The notes: generated by a model not told the origin, from the letters alone. A stretch of DNA of 64,000 bases from Meghimatium bilineatum (GCA_034231615.1 CM067299.1:15181863-15245862), one strand, 5' to 3'; positions 34,481 through 44,703 are shown, counted from the stretch's first letter. Program-made: numbers and translations.

Positions 34481-34658
34481 GTTGGTGGTAGCTCAGCAGA
34501 ATCTCAATCAGGATTAGGTACATATAACAAAAACAATATTATAAGTGGCCCACCTTTAGTCAAAACCTACCAGCTGATCTCTCGCTGCAGTGACTTAAGC
34601 GTTCAGATGTTGTTCAGAAAGAAAGTTAACGCCCTCGGTAACAGGTATAGTCCATATG
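34481..34658 (+). CDS. FGF8/17/18-like: FGF8/17/18-like, exon with N-terminal part of the core
   Basis: A 178-bp exon, acceptor TTTCCAG at 34474-34480, donor GTAAGT at 34659. It encodes 59 residues plus one base, so it leaves in phase 1. The first 25 or so residues (VGGSSAESQSGLGTYN...) are a low-complexity mature N terminus. Residues 27-50 read PLVKTYQLISRCSDLSVQML and then FRKKVN, which aligns with the RTYQLYSRTSGKHVQV and KRINA blocks of vertebrate FGF8/17/18 (from memory of the family). This is the first beta strand of the beta-trefoil. There is no internal stop. It has no ATG near its start, so it is invisible to start-to-stop ORF calling. Confidence 0.9.
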
Positions 34659-34724
34659 GTAAGTTAAGCAAAGATAGAGTTTAGTGTCGCTTCTTCTTTT
34701 CTGTATACATTTTTTTTTCATGCG

Positions 34725-34797
34725 ATTATTCTTCGTTTGTTTCTGAAACTTCTAATTGTTAGCAGAATTTACTTTGGAGAACAGAATATACGGTGTA
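34725..34797 (+). repeat. Repeat A fragment, subtype A
   Basis: TTCTTCGTTTGTTTCTGAAA, CTTCTAATTGTTAGCAGAAT, GGAGAACAGAATATACGGTG. It sits 66 bp after FGF exon 2. Confidence 0.5.
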
Positions 34798-35234
34798 CAC
34801 TTTTGTGGAAGACTCCTATGAGACAAGGAATGCTAGGTGTTCCACCTCTGAAGATGGGTCAACAGATCTGAAGGAAGTGTGATGAACTAGTTTGCCTAAA
34901 CGTATATGCTGCGCTCCTGAAGATCTTAGGATACTGCCACACTAGACTGATCCTACTGGGGACTAAACTTGAAATCATAAACCTTCTTTGGACAACCATT
35001 CCTTTGAAACAGCTAACCTGTGTCATTTGACTTGGTTACTACACTGAGAAGGACATATGCTTTCGTCAGAAGGGAAATGAACTGTTAAGAACTACAAGCT
35101 CACAGCTAAAGTGAATATTTAATCATCATCGGAACTTCTTTTTACCATTGTGATAAAACATTAAGGAGTGTTAAGATCAATAAACATCGAAGAGTGCTGG
35201 CACTTTAACAGCTTCCTAACATGAAAGCTGTGTT

Positions 35235-35475
35235 TGTGCGGTTATATAGGGACATAACAGCATGGAAATATTAATAGCTGAAGTGCAGGGTTAACGGAAA
35301 CAGGGGAAGAGGGCGCCCAAGACGACGATTGTGCAGTGATATATTTAGATTGCTTAAACATGTTTGTAGCTGAAGCACGTCAACTCGCGAAGAATCACGG
35401 AGTGTTTGGAGAATCCATAAGGAAGGCGACGTTCTGGAAAGAATATATCACATGATGATGATGATAAAACATCGA
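35235..35475 (+). mobile_element. LINE-d 3' end with ATGATGATG tail
   Basis: GGAAGAGGGCGCCCAAGACG encodes GRGRPRR, then FWKEYIT before CACATGATGATGATGAT. This is the same end as 21090 (reverse) and 36900. Confidence 0.65.
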
Positions 35476-35594
35476 AACTTCTTTTTATCATTGTGATAAA
35501 ACATCGGAACTTCCTTACCATTGTAATAAAATAGTTGTCTTCGCGTTTATTTTTTTTATAGTTTTATTCTCAAAATCCCGCAGGATATTTCTTG

Positions 35595-35762
35595 TATCTC
35601 CGCCGAAGACGGATGTGTCAGGCCATTGTCGTAAATAAACCGGTGACACAACGTATTTCCATTCTCTGGATTAAATCCTGTTGGAAATCTAGTAGGACAA
35701 TGATCCTGCTAAAAGAGATATCCAGCGGGAGTTTGAGAATGAACGCTGAAGAATAAGAAGAT
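35595..35762 (-). repeat. Repeat A copy, subtype B (left arm of inverted pair)
   Basis: GAAGACGGATGTGTCAGGCC, CAACGTATTTCCATTCTCTG, CTGTTGGAAATCTAGTAGGA, then GAGTTTGAGAATGAACGC. Confidence 0.75.
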
Positions 35763-35885
35763 ATCTTGTAGCAGAACAATGGTCCTACTAGATTTCCAGC
35801 AGGATGTAGTCTAAAAAAAGGAAATACGTTGTGTCGCCGTTTTATTTGCGCAAATGGCCCGATACATCCATCTTCGGTGGGGTCT
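35763..35885 (+). repeat. Repeat A copy, subtype B (right arm of inverted pair)
   Basis: CCTACTAGATTTCCAGCAGG, ATACGTTGTGTCGCCGTTTT, GGCCCGATACATCCATCTTC: the reverse complement of the adjacent copy. The pair could form a stem of roughly 110 bp. Confidence 0.75.
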
Positions 35886-35889
35886 TCAT

Positions 35890-36550
35890 GTATGAAAGTA
35901 TTCTTATTTCAGAACATCTCCATACGTATTGACACGGACTTTATTCTTAGCGACAGAAGCGATGTATTACATGTGAGCTATTCTTTCTAAGCGTAATTCA
36001 AAGAGCTATTCTACGTTTGTAGATTAAATAATAGAACATAGCTTGTTGACAGGCACAGTAGCCAGGACGTTGGTACGCAGCCACGTGATCATGTGAACAC
36101 GTTTCAACTACTACCTTGTGTCATCACAGTTTTTTCTGTTATTATGAAAATAGAGGAAATCAGTCAACACAATCATTAATGTTGTAATATGCTATCCTAC
36201 GTAATAATAGTAATAGTATATAACAAGTCATCATCTGTCTAGTTATTAGTGGTTAGTTACTTCCGCTCAGTATCTGTAATGCAGTAGTTTATTCGGTACT
36301 TTCTTGTAAAAGGGGGGAAAATGTTGGATGTTTCTAGGCTACTAAAAAAAATATTTTTTTATATAGACCTTTTTTTGTTGACAGTACATGTCAATATTTC
36401 GTCATTTTACACTTTCTTCGTGGGGGACCTCTGTTCCGCGGGTCAAAGATGGCCCTAGTGATCGTTTGATTTGGCCAGATATAAATTCAATAAATCTAGG
36501 GTCTTGTATGTACCATAGCAGCATAGAATTGTATTACGTGAATCATATTA
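35890..36550. other. Spacer, no gene recognised
   Basis: T-runs and A-runs only. Confidence 0.5.
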
Positions 36551-36559
36551 CTTCGAGCT

Positions 36560-36910
36560 GAAATGATACATGATGATACTTCGAATATCATGGAAGGATA
36601 CAATCAGAAACTCAGATATTATAAACACATTGAATATTCCAGAGTGTTGGTTACTAAACACAATAACAAAAAGAAAACTACGCCTGTTTGGTCATATAAA
36701 GAGACATAACTGTTTAGAAAGACAAATAATGGAGGGAAGAGTACATGGGTAGAGGAGAAAGGGCAGACCAAGAAGACGATGGACTGACGACATTAAAGAT
36801 AACATGAATACATCGCTAGAAAATGCAAGCCACATCACCCAAGACAGAGAGAGGTTCAGAGAGTTCATTGGAAAGACAACGTTCTGGAAGGAATACGTCA
36901 CATGACATAG
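36560..36910 (+). mobile_element. LINE-d 3' region, decayed
   Basis: Frames give TLNIPECWLLNTITKRKLRL, FGHIKRHNCLERQIMEGRV, then GRPRRRWTDDIKDNMNTSLE, then QDRERFREFIGK, FWKEYVT and stop. A stop splits the frame near RVHG. This is the clearest LINE-d copy in the window. Confidence 0.75.
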
Positions 36911-37149
36911 TGATAACGGACATAGGGCCTACACGCATCACACGCTGTTCCAACCATCACATTAGGGGTACGTTACCTAAATGTTTGAGTAAATATTGTA
37001 GGATAATGTTTAAGTTGATGTCATTCTATAGACGCGATTGATGTTATAAATTTACAAATGGTCACTGGCACAAAAAAGGTTTCCCGCTGAATTAAAGCCT
37101 TTATTTGAAGGCGAGCTCTTTCACTCCTGTAGAACAAATCACTAGGTTC

Positions 37150-37315
37150 TATCAGGCCTTGTGTTTCGCATAGCAATGGGAATTTATCAGAATTGGTTTA
37201 TTATTTCACACAGTAGTAGGGTTTTATCAGGCCTTAAGTATTATTTCACACAGTGGTAGGGTTTTATCAGGACGGGTATTATTTTACATAGAAATGGGGT
37301 TTAATCAAGTCGTGA
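37150..37315. repeat. 40-bp degenerate tandem repeat, 4 copies
   Basis: Unit TATTATTTCACACAGTGGTA then GGGTTTTATCAGGCCTTAAG. Confidence 0.75.
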
Positions 37316-37319
37316 TTTC

Positions 37320-38050
37320 TGACGGACAACATGAATTACCAGTTCATTTTATTGTGGGCTTTCCAATCTAGCACATCCGTTTACGATATTATAATACGTC
37401 CGTTTATCTAGTCATTCACGTATCCACTGATTTGCATGCATACAATTACATTTCTACCCCTCTGATTTCGCCTGGGGAAGGTCTGAAAGTCTTACCAGTG
37501 TCCCATCAGACCAACCTTCATGCAACAGCAAAACCATAAACCATAAATGATGGCATGCCGACTTTCTTGTGGGAGTTCCGCAGTACTTCCACCATCTATA
37601 CACACATCCTTTCTACTCTCTCTCTTTCTCTCTTAGAGGAAGGTTTCTTTTTAAAAAAAAATATTGAGAGTTAGTCTTTGGGGTAGGAAATTGTTCTGCT
37701 TTCGTTCTCAAACTCCTGCAAATATTTAACTCCTGTAGAATGTATTTGTTCCACTACAATCAGACTCTTGGCATCATGCAATCTATAGGAAATGAAAACT
37801 TGCTTAAAAACAGGTAAGTAATGATGGACTACGACAACACTCACATCGTTCCCGTTTTAACACTAAGATAGAACCTTATTTCAAATACTTCATTGTTTGA
37901 ATGGGACTTTGACATAACTAGGAAACCAATTAGTTAGTTTGTTCCTGTGGTGCCAACGACGGCACATAGAGCAGAATTCCAGAGAGAGTACAGAGAAATC
38001 CAGAGAGAGGAATATTATTTGTGAAGGTTTAGAGCTTGGATGTGATATGT
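37320..38050. other. Spacer with one repeat A remnant
   Basis: A short (CT)n tract near 37615 and a repeat A remnant (TCGTTCTCAAACTCCTGCAA, about 37702-37750). Otherwise nothing recognised. Confidence 0.5.
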
Positions 38051-38053
38051 ACG

Positions 38054-38203
38054 TCTTTTGACCGAACACATCCAACTTCAGCACAGCTTCTGGGTTGTTT
38101 TGACAATATATGGGATGTGATAACCATCTCCACCCACAGAACCTCCTTAGTCGCCTATTACGACATGGCTTGCAAAATATTCACTTTTTCTCCTCTTTCG
38201 GGT
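38054..38203 (+). repeat. Repeat A copy, 3' half
   Basis: GACCGAACACATCCAACTTC, TGGGATGTGATAACCATCTC, CCTCCTTAGTCGCCTATTAC, GACATGGC. Confidence 0.65.
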
Positions 38204-38540
38204 AAGAATGAATGATTTTCTGAACCGTTACAGATATCCGCATTCACACATAGGCCTTCCTTGTAACCACAAGCAAGGATGGCACCTATGCGTGCCGGAC
38301 ATTGTTCATAGGGGATATAACTTTCTTTGCGTGCTTTCAACAAGGAAATCCCAACTTTAGAGTGTGGACATTTTTCCTTGAAGGTAAATAGTACAAAAAT
38401 AGCGATGAAAACCGACCAGTTCTGGTGTCTAGTCTCGGGGTTCTCAAACTATATAATATAACTTATAATTCAATTCACCCGTGTATTGTCGGGTCTCATA
38501 AGAGACCTGTATATAATAACATAATAAGACTGTTATATAT

Positions 38541-38762
38541 TACGCATGGCGTACGAGGCGACTAAGGAAGTTTGGGTGTAGAGTTTGTTGTCCCGTCCAA
38601 TAGAAGATCAAAGTAACCCATAATTCGTGCTTAAGTCGGGTGAGTCGGGCTGAAAGGCGCATATTTTTCAACCAAGCGGTAAATAATTGCACAATGCATT
38701 CATTATCTGGCATATATCCTGCTAATCTGCAGGAGTTTGAGAACGATAATAGAAAAAGAAAA
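38541..38762 (-). repeat. Repeat A copy, subtype A, near full length
   Basis: GTACGAGGCGACTAAGGAAG, GTTGTCCCGTCCAATAGAAG, CTTAAGTCGGGTGAGTCGGG, CTGCTAATCTGCAGGAGTTT, GAGAACG. Confidence 0.75.
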
Positions 38763-38826
38763 TTCGATTCATCCACTGCTCTCAATGGTACTCCACATGG
38801 TACTTACCCACCATTGGCCAGTTCTA

Positions 38827-39045
38827 CTTTAATATGATGGCAGTTGGAAGTTACGCTTTGATATGATGGTAGTTCTACTTTGATATGATGACAGTTGGAA
38901 GTTCCGCTTTGATATGATGGTAGTTCTACTTTGATATGATGACAGTTGGAAGTTCCGCTTTGATATGATGGTAGTTCTACTTTGATATGATGGCAGTTCT
39001 ACTTTGATATGATAGAAGTTCCGCTTTTATATGATGATAGTAATT
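38827..39045. repeat. 51-bp tandem repeat built of two sub-units, about 4 copies
   Basis: Alternates GATATGATGACAGTTGGAAG + TTCCGCTTT (29 bp) with GATATGATGGTAGTTCTACT + TT (22 bp). Confidence 0.85.
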
Positions 39046-39049
39046 TCTT

Positions 39050-39765
39050 AATTCTCCCTGATTCTTGATTTTAAACCAACATTATGGCATACGAGATAAA
39101 AGTGCTGCATTCTCCGTTCCAGCAGTCATTCAAGATCAGGGTAAAAAAGACATAAAATTATATGGACTAAAGTACGCACTTCCGTATTATGTGATTCCGT
39201 ATGCACTACACTTCTTCTCCCACTGTGATGGAACTTGTGTAACCTTTTTAACGTACCGGCGATATCAATGCAGGGAAATTTAATGTGTAGGTGACTAAAT
39301 GAACATGGTTCCTGACGTAGCAGAGGAGATTTAACCAGGTCTGCTCGTTTTACACCAATTCTTCTTGCAACTTGAGGTACGAAGTTTTCCTCTTTTAACC
39401 AATCTGTAAAACAGATGCACTTTAGTCAAAACATCCTACGTGTATATATATCCACAAGTTACTATGGATATGGATCGGTAGATCGAGGCACATAAAAACA
39501 ACACACACATTGTAAAGCCTTTTCTGAAAGTCTACAAATATTTAAACACATCACGCGCAGACAAGTCACCAGCAATCCCAGTTTCAGAATCCCTGACCAC
39601 CTAAAGATAAAAATAACTGATTAGACAAGGGCAGTGTCTGGCGCTGTCCCTGGCTATCAAGTCACCGTTAGTAAACGGTTGGCATTCCTTAGACACGGGA
39701 ACTACTACCGCTTCAAGTGTTGAACAATGTGGATACCTGGTGAGACAACGTTCGTCCGTTTTAAC
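39050..39765. other. Spacer, no gene recognised
   Basis: An open frame at 39065-39283 has no recognisable domain. Confidence 0.45.
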
Positions 39766-39768
39766 TCA

Positions 39769-39852
39769 GCAGGAAACTGGATAATCTATCAGGTTTTCAG
39801 GAAACTGGATAATCTATCAGGTTTTCAGGAAACTGGATAATCTATCAGGTAA
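39769..39852. repeat. 28-bp tandem repeat, 3 copies
   Basis: Unit CAGGAAACTGGATAATCTAT then CAGGTTTT. Confidence 0.88.
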
Positions 39853-39929
39853 AAGTCTCCCACTGACGAAATGATTACCCTAAATTTTGTAAAAAATAAA
39901 AACAATCCCACATCCATTCCCGTCTATAA

Positions 39930-40686
39930 TATAAGACCTACTAGCTAATGAGGGAAAAGCAAGCCTTCTTAATACATCATTTAAATATTCCTATGGTTTT
40001 CAATGGTCACTATTTTTCCCCCCATTTTCTCGTCATTCTGCAAACCCTTATCGATTATCTCTTACTTTCTATGTGCTGTGGGGAGGTTTCCCCGAGCTTT
40101 CTTTCATACACAGGAGACTTATCTTCCAGCTTTTGTTATAGCCAATTAAAATTAAGTAAATAGCCAAATTACAAACAAATTAAAATTGAGAATTATAGAA
40201 TGCTACATCTATTCCATATTAATGTATGGCTTAGAAACATGGACAGTAAATGAACAATTAGAAGACACAATAGATGCCTTTGAGATGTGGGTATATAGAA
40301 GAATAGGGAGAACATCATGGAAAGAGAAGAAAACAAATAAAGAGTTACTAAAAGCACTTAATATGAAGAAAGAACTACTAAGAGAAATAAAGATCAGGCA
40401 AATAAAATACTTTGGACACATTAAAAGACATGACACCTTATTGAAGACCTTACTTCAGGGTAAAGTCACAGGGAAGCGAGCAAGATGTAGGCAGAGATAC
40501 AAGTGGGAGAGTAACATCACACGATGGACAGGTTACAGTATAGCAAAGTGCACCACCAAGACAAGAGACAGGAGATGTTGGAGATTTGTTGCAGCCAACA
40601 TTCGTTGCGGAGACGGCACTTGATGATGATGATGAAATAGCCAAATTGTTCTTTTAAAAAAGCTTAATTTCCAATTCGGTCTTATA
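39930..40686. mobile_element. MITE-like element (TATAAGACC termini) split by a LINE
   Basis: The left end TATAAGACCTACTAGCTAAT pairs with the right end, whose reverse complement begins TATAAGACCGAATTGGAAAT. Internal ATGGTTTTCAATGG resembles the internal hairpin of the 11.0-kb copy. The LINE at 40171-40634 sits inside it. Without that LINE the element is about 290 bp, close to the 325-bp copy at 11033. Confidence 0.55.
40171..40634 (+). mobile_element. LINE-e, 5'-truncated, frame intact, with target-site duplication
   Basis: A 464-bp insertion with an open frame to TGA at 40621. It reads LMYGLETWTVNEQLEDTIDA, AFEMWVYRRIGRTSW, IRQIKYFGHIKRHDTLLKTL, and AANIRCGDGT. The tail is TGATGATGATGATG. 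The 13-bp sequence AAATAGCCAAATT occurs at 40158-40170 and again at 40635-40647 as a perfect target-site duplication. The insertion is probably recent. The protein segment is the region following the reverse transcriptase domain. Confidence 0.88.
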
Positions 40687-40689
40687 GGT

Positions 40690-41095
40690 AGAAAGCCATG
40701 TCCTATCCATTACTAAATTTTGCTAAATTATAATTGTGGTAAATAATGTTTAATCAACCCTTTAAAGCTGTTTTAACGAGATCTATTATAGTCGAAAGAT
40801 ACAAATCAAATTATGACAGTCAATGCAAGTGTGGCATGCAAGGAACGGACATAGATAGGAATTTTGAATTATTGTAATGTTTATTTTCTTGCAAATTGCT
40901 GCACTTGATTTGAGTAAATACGTCCCCTTTATCAGAGTGACTTATTATTGTGCTCAAGCAATTGCTGTTTCCTTGTTTTGCTGTTTATTAAGTTTATCTC
41001 CGTATATTACCGCAACATTTGTTTTCTGTTAATCTCTCTGTTTCTTCTTCTATCTTGTATCATTGAACCTTTTACTCCACAGCCAGTTTAATGAG
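40690..41095. other. Intron spacer, no gene recognised
   Basis: AT-rich intron 2 sequence before the 22-bp array. Confidence 0.5.
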
Positions 41096-41097
41096 CA

Positions 41098-41440
41098 TTG
41101 TGCACTTTACTTTTTCATATTGTGTTCTACACTTTTTCATATTGTGTACTATACTTTTTCATATTGTGTACTATACTTTTTCATATTGTGTACTATACTT
41201 CTTCATATTGTGTACTATACTTCTTCATAGTGGGTACTATACTTCTTCATTGTGGGTACTATACTTCTTCATAGTGGGTACTATACTTCTTCATAGTGGG
41301 TACTATACTTCTTCATAGTGGGTACTATACTTCTTCATAGTGGGTACTATACTTCTTCATAGTGGGTACTATACTTCTTCATATTGTGTACTATACTTCT
41401 TCACATTGTGTACTATACTTCTTAACATTGTGTACTCTTC
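41098..41440. repeat. 22-bp minisatellite just upstream of FGF exon 3, about 15 copies
   Basis: Unit GTGGGTACTATACTTCTTCA+TA. Edge copies read TGTGTACTATACTTTTTCAT. In the centre, six copies present a pyrimidine-rich run followed by CATAG, with AG ending at 41230, 41274, 41296, 41318, 41340 and 41362. The array ends 36 bp before exon 3. Confidence 0.95.
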
Positions 41441-41476
41441 TTACTAATTATATGTTCTTATGTCTTCTACTTGCAG

Positions 41477-41580
41477 CACGGTTAAATTTCGTGTCAGACC
41501 CCAGTGGTACCATTAGGATCAAGAGCGATACGGTCAAAACATATCTCTGTTTTAGTCGGAATGGACGACTCATAAGTCGT
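41477..41580 (+). CDS. FGF8/17/18-like: FGF8/17/18-like, 104-bp core exon
   Basis: Exactly 104 bp, the size of the second core exon in many FGF genes. Acceptor TTGCAG at 41471-41476, donor GTAAGT at 41581. With the G carried from the preceding exon it reads A-RLNFVSDPSG, then TIRIKSDTVKTYLCFSRNGR and LISR, matching the FGF8 segment around ETDTFGS..VRV...YICMNKKGKLIAK. The Y-L-C-F and N-G-R-L positions are beta-trefoil landmarks. It enters in phase 1 and leaves in phase 0. Its flanks are unusual: a 22-bp minisatellite with acceptor-like units ends 36 bp upstream, and a 37-41-bp minisatellite starts at its donor. Inclusion of this exon may therefore depend on array sequence. Confidence 0.94.
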
Positions 41581-41779
41581 GTAAGTTCATCCATTGTTAA
41601 TGTGGTTTATGTTCATTGTAAGTTAAACAATTGTTGATGTGGTTTATGTTAATAGTAAATTAAACCATTGTTGATGTGGTTTATGTTCCTAATAATTAAG
41701 TTTATCCATTGTTGATGTGGTTTATGTTCCTAATAATTAAGTTTATCCATTGTTGATGTGGTTTATGTTCATAGTAAGT
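41581..41779. repeat. 37-41-bp minisatellite starting at the donor of FGF exon 3, 5 copies
   Basis: Copies share CCATTGTTGATGTGGTTTAT and begin with GTAAGTTCATC (41581, the true donor), GTAAGTTAAAC (41618), GTAAATTAAAC (41655), then two derived copies. A closing GTAAGTG lies at 41774. The repeat register coincides with the exon/intron boundary. Confidence 0.9.
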
Positions 41780-41830
41780 GACCATACACAAAAGTCTATT
41801 GCGCACGCATCATTTTTACACCATATTAGT

Positions 41831-42012
41831 GTAGCAAAGAATAACAACACTGTGATATTCCATGCCTGTCGTAAGAGGCAGCTAAGGAGCTTTCAAGGAT
41901 GGGATTAGTTGTCACATACTATACGGTCAAATGCGACCCAAAAACCATGCTGAAATTTGAAGTATCAGGGCAAGATCGCAGATAAGCTGTGAGCAATAGC
42001 ATAATCCATTCA
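41831..42012 (-). repeat. Repeat A copy, subtype A (left arm of inverted pair)
   Basis: GCAAAGAATAACAACACTGT, CTGTCGTAAGAGGCAGCTAA, ACCATGCTGAAATTTGAAGT, CGCAGATAAGCTGTGAGCAA. Confidence 0.7.
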
Positions 42013-42025
42013 CTTCTTCCGACTT

Positions 42026-42275
42026 ATTCTTTTGCGTTCATTCTCAAACTGCCTGCATGTTAGTAGAATGTAATCTAGAGAACGGAATGTGTTGTGTAAT
42101 AGTTTACAGCTTAGCTGTGATCTGTGCCCTGTGGACTGACATATCCAATATCAGCATTACCTATAGATGACATTGACCCCATACGGCATGTGATAGTCAA
42201 CTCCAACCCTCAATCCTTGCCAGGCGACTCTTACGACATGCTTGGCAGATAGTCCGTAGAAAAGGTTCAACTCTT
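42026..42275 (+). repeat. Repeat A copy, subtype A, near full length (right arm)
   Basis: TTGCGTTCATTCTCAAACTG, GTTTACAGCTTAGCTGTGAT, TATCCAATATCAGCATTACC, CTCTTACGACATGCTTGGCA. It faces the previous copy across about 13 bp. Confidence 0.75.
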
Positions 42276-42478
42276 CCCCTCCCCCTCCAGAAAATCTGAA
42301 TGATATTTAGTACTAGTAATTTTGCCAAAAGACTGATAAACAATAGCAAATTTTTCACAGAAATGTCTTTAAATTTCCCGCCAAATAGTGAAATTTACAC
42401 ACAAAAACGGACGAATGATAGTTCGGAAATTATTTTTTTTAAAGTAAAAACCCCCCTATTTAAAGGTAATGGTATCTA

Positions 42479-43085
42479 AGTAGAAACAGGAGAAAGAGTA
42501 CAACAGAAATATCTGCAGAGAAAGTAGAAACAGAAGGAAGAGTACAACAGAGATATCTGCAGATAAAGTAGAAACAGAAGGAAGAGTACAACAGAAATAT
42601 CTGCAGAGAAAGTAGAAACAGAAGGAAGAGTACAACAGAAATATCTGCAGAGAAAGTAGAAACAGAAGGAAGAGTACAACAGAGATATCTGCAGATAAAG
42701 TAGAAACAGAAGGAAGAGTACAACAGAGATATCTGCAGATAAAGTAGAAACAGAAGGAAGAGTACAACAGAAATATCTGCAGAGAAAGTAGAAACAGAAG
42801 GAAGAGTACAACAGAAATATCTGCAGAGAAAGTAGAAACAGAAGGAAGAGTACAACAGAAATATCTGCAGAGAAAGTAGAAACAGAAGGAAGAGTACAAC
42901 AGAAATATCTGCAGAGAAAGTAGAAACAGAAGGAAGAGTACAACAGAAATATCTGCAGAGAAAGTAGAAACAGAAGGAAGAGTACAACAGAAATATCTGC
43001 AGAGAAAGTAGAAACAGAAGGAAGAGTACAACAGAAATATCTGCAGATAAAGTAGAAACAGAAGGAAGAGTACAACAGAGATACG
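42479..43085. repeat. 44-bp minisatellite, about 14 copies
   Basis: Unit CAGAAGGAAGAGTACAACAG then AAATATCTGCAGAGAAAGTA and GAAA. It is purine-rich on the + strand, and a GAGATATCTGCAGATAAAG variant is interspersed. Long reverse-strand frames exist in all three phases and are artefacts. Confidence 0.95.
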
Positions 43086-43124
43086 AATGTCAGTATAAAT
43101 CAGTGAATATAACTGCACCAATGT

Positions 43125-43460
43125 GATTATCATCATCATTATGTGACGTGCCACCTGGCGTAGTCGATCATGGATCTCCACAGCTATCACTAGTACCATG
43201 TATTAGGCTCGTTGTTGACTTTATGATATGCCAGGTAGTTAAACTGTCCAATATTTTCTCACGTTGCCACCCTCTGTTTCTCTTTCCTTCGGTCTTGTCT
43301 GCTGTAACTATGTTCTCCAAACCTCATTGTCTCATAACGTGGCCAATAAATGAAGATTGTCTGTTTCTTAATTGACTGACCACTGTCTCGCATTTGACTC
43401 TTTCAGCACCTCCACATTATTTTATCTGGACGTCCATGGCATTCTCATCAATTTCTTAAA
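43125..43460 (-). mobile_element. LINE-b 3' end, inserted at a minisatellite
   Basis: Reading in reverse: CATCATCAT tail, then VAHHxxx, MTAY-like CTGGCGTAGTCGATCATGGA, GTTGCCACCCTCTG and ATAACGTGGCCAATAAATGA (FIGHVMRQ-like). These match the 62.3-kb copy. A 61-bp-array unit (43086-43124) precedes it and the main array follows, so it seems to have landed in the array. Confidence 0.6.
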
Positions 43461-44703
43461 TAAGTCAGTACAAATCAGTGAATATAGGTGAACCAATGTG
43501 ATAACTTTTAAAAAAAGAACAAGTCTATGTAAATCAGTGAATAGAGGTGAACCAATGTGATAGCTTTAAAAAAAGAACAAGTCTATGTAAATCAGTGAAT
43601 ATAGGTGAACCAATGTGATAGCTTTTAAGAAAAGAACAAGTCTATGTAAATCAGTGAATATAGGTGAACCAATGTGATAGCTTTTAAAAAAAGAACAAGT
43701 CTATGTAAATCAGTGAATATAGGTGAACCAATGTGATAGCTTTTAAAAAAAGAACAAGTCTATATAAATCAGTGAATATAGGTGAACCAATGTGATATTT
43801 AAAAAAAAAAAGAAATAAGTCAGTATAAATCAGTGAATATAGGTGAACCAATGTGATAGCTTTAAAATAAAAAAAGAAGTCAGTATAAATCAGTGAATAT
43901 AGGTGAACCAAAGTGATAGCATGTTTTAAAAAAAAAGAAGTCAGTATAAATCAGTGAATATAGGTGAACCAATGTGATAGCTTGTTTTTAAAAAAAAAGA
44001 AGTCAGTATAAATCAGTGAATATAGGTGAACCAATGTGATAGCTTGTTTAAAAAAAAAAAGAAGTCAGTATAAATCAGTGAATATAGGTGAACCAATGTG
44101 ATAGCTTGTTTAAAAAAAAAAAGAAGTCAGTATAAATCAGTGAATATAGGTGAACCAATGTGATAGCTTGTTTAAAAAAAAAAGAAGTCAGTATAAATCA
44201 GTGAATATAGGTGAACCAATGTGATAGCTTGTTTAAAAAAAAAGAAGAAGTCAGTATAAATCAGTGAATATAGGTGAACCCATGTGATAGCTTGTTTAAA
44301 AAAAAAAAAGAAGTCAGTATAAATCAGTGAATATAGGTGAACCAATGTGATAGCTTGTTTAAAAAAAAAAAGAAGTCAGTATAAATCAGTGAAAATAGGT
44401 GAACCAATGTGATAGCTTGTTTAAAAAAAAAAGAAGTCAGTATAAATCAGTGAATATAGGTGAACCAATGTGATAGCTTGTTTTAAAAAAAAAGAAGTCA
44501 GTATAAATCAGTGAATATAGGTGAACCAATGTGATAGCTTGTTTAAAAAAAAAAGAAGTCAGTATAAATCAGTGAATATAGGTGAACCAATGTGATAGCT
44601 TGTTTAAAAAAAAAAGAAGTCAGTATAAATCAGTGAATATAGGTGAACCAATGTGATAGCTTGTTTAAAAAAAAAAAGAAGTCAGTATAAATCAGTGAAT
44701 ACA
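43461..44703. repeat. 59-61-bp minisatellite with an A-run in each unit, about 21 copies
   Basis: Unit AGTCAGTATAAATCAGTGAA then TATAGGTGAACCAATGTGAT, AGCTTGTTT, and 7-12 A's. The first six or so copies are an older subtype (GAACAAGTCTATGTAAATCA, no TTGTTT). The rest are homogeneous except for A-run length. It lies in FGF intron 3. Confidence 0.95.

Noticed and set aside
34490-34500. tRNA box A-like GGTAGCTCAGCAGAA
   Set aside because: It lies inside the FGF exon and has no box B at the proper distance.
40450-40644. Ser/Cys-rich secreted peptide on the reverse strand
   Set aside because: It is the antisense of the LINE-e coding region and tail. The poly-Ser is the TGATGATG tail read backwards.
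42456-43199. Hydrophobic multi-pass protein on the reverse strand
   Set aside because: All three reverse frames are open across a 44-bp array and yield the same Phe/Leu/Cys-rich repeats. It is a composition artefact.
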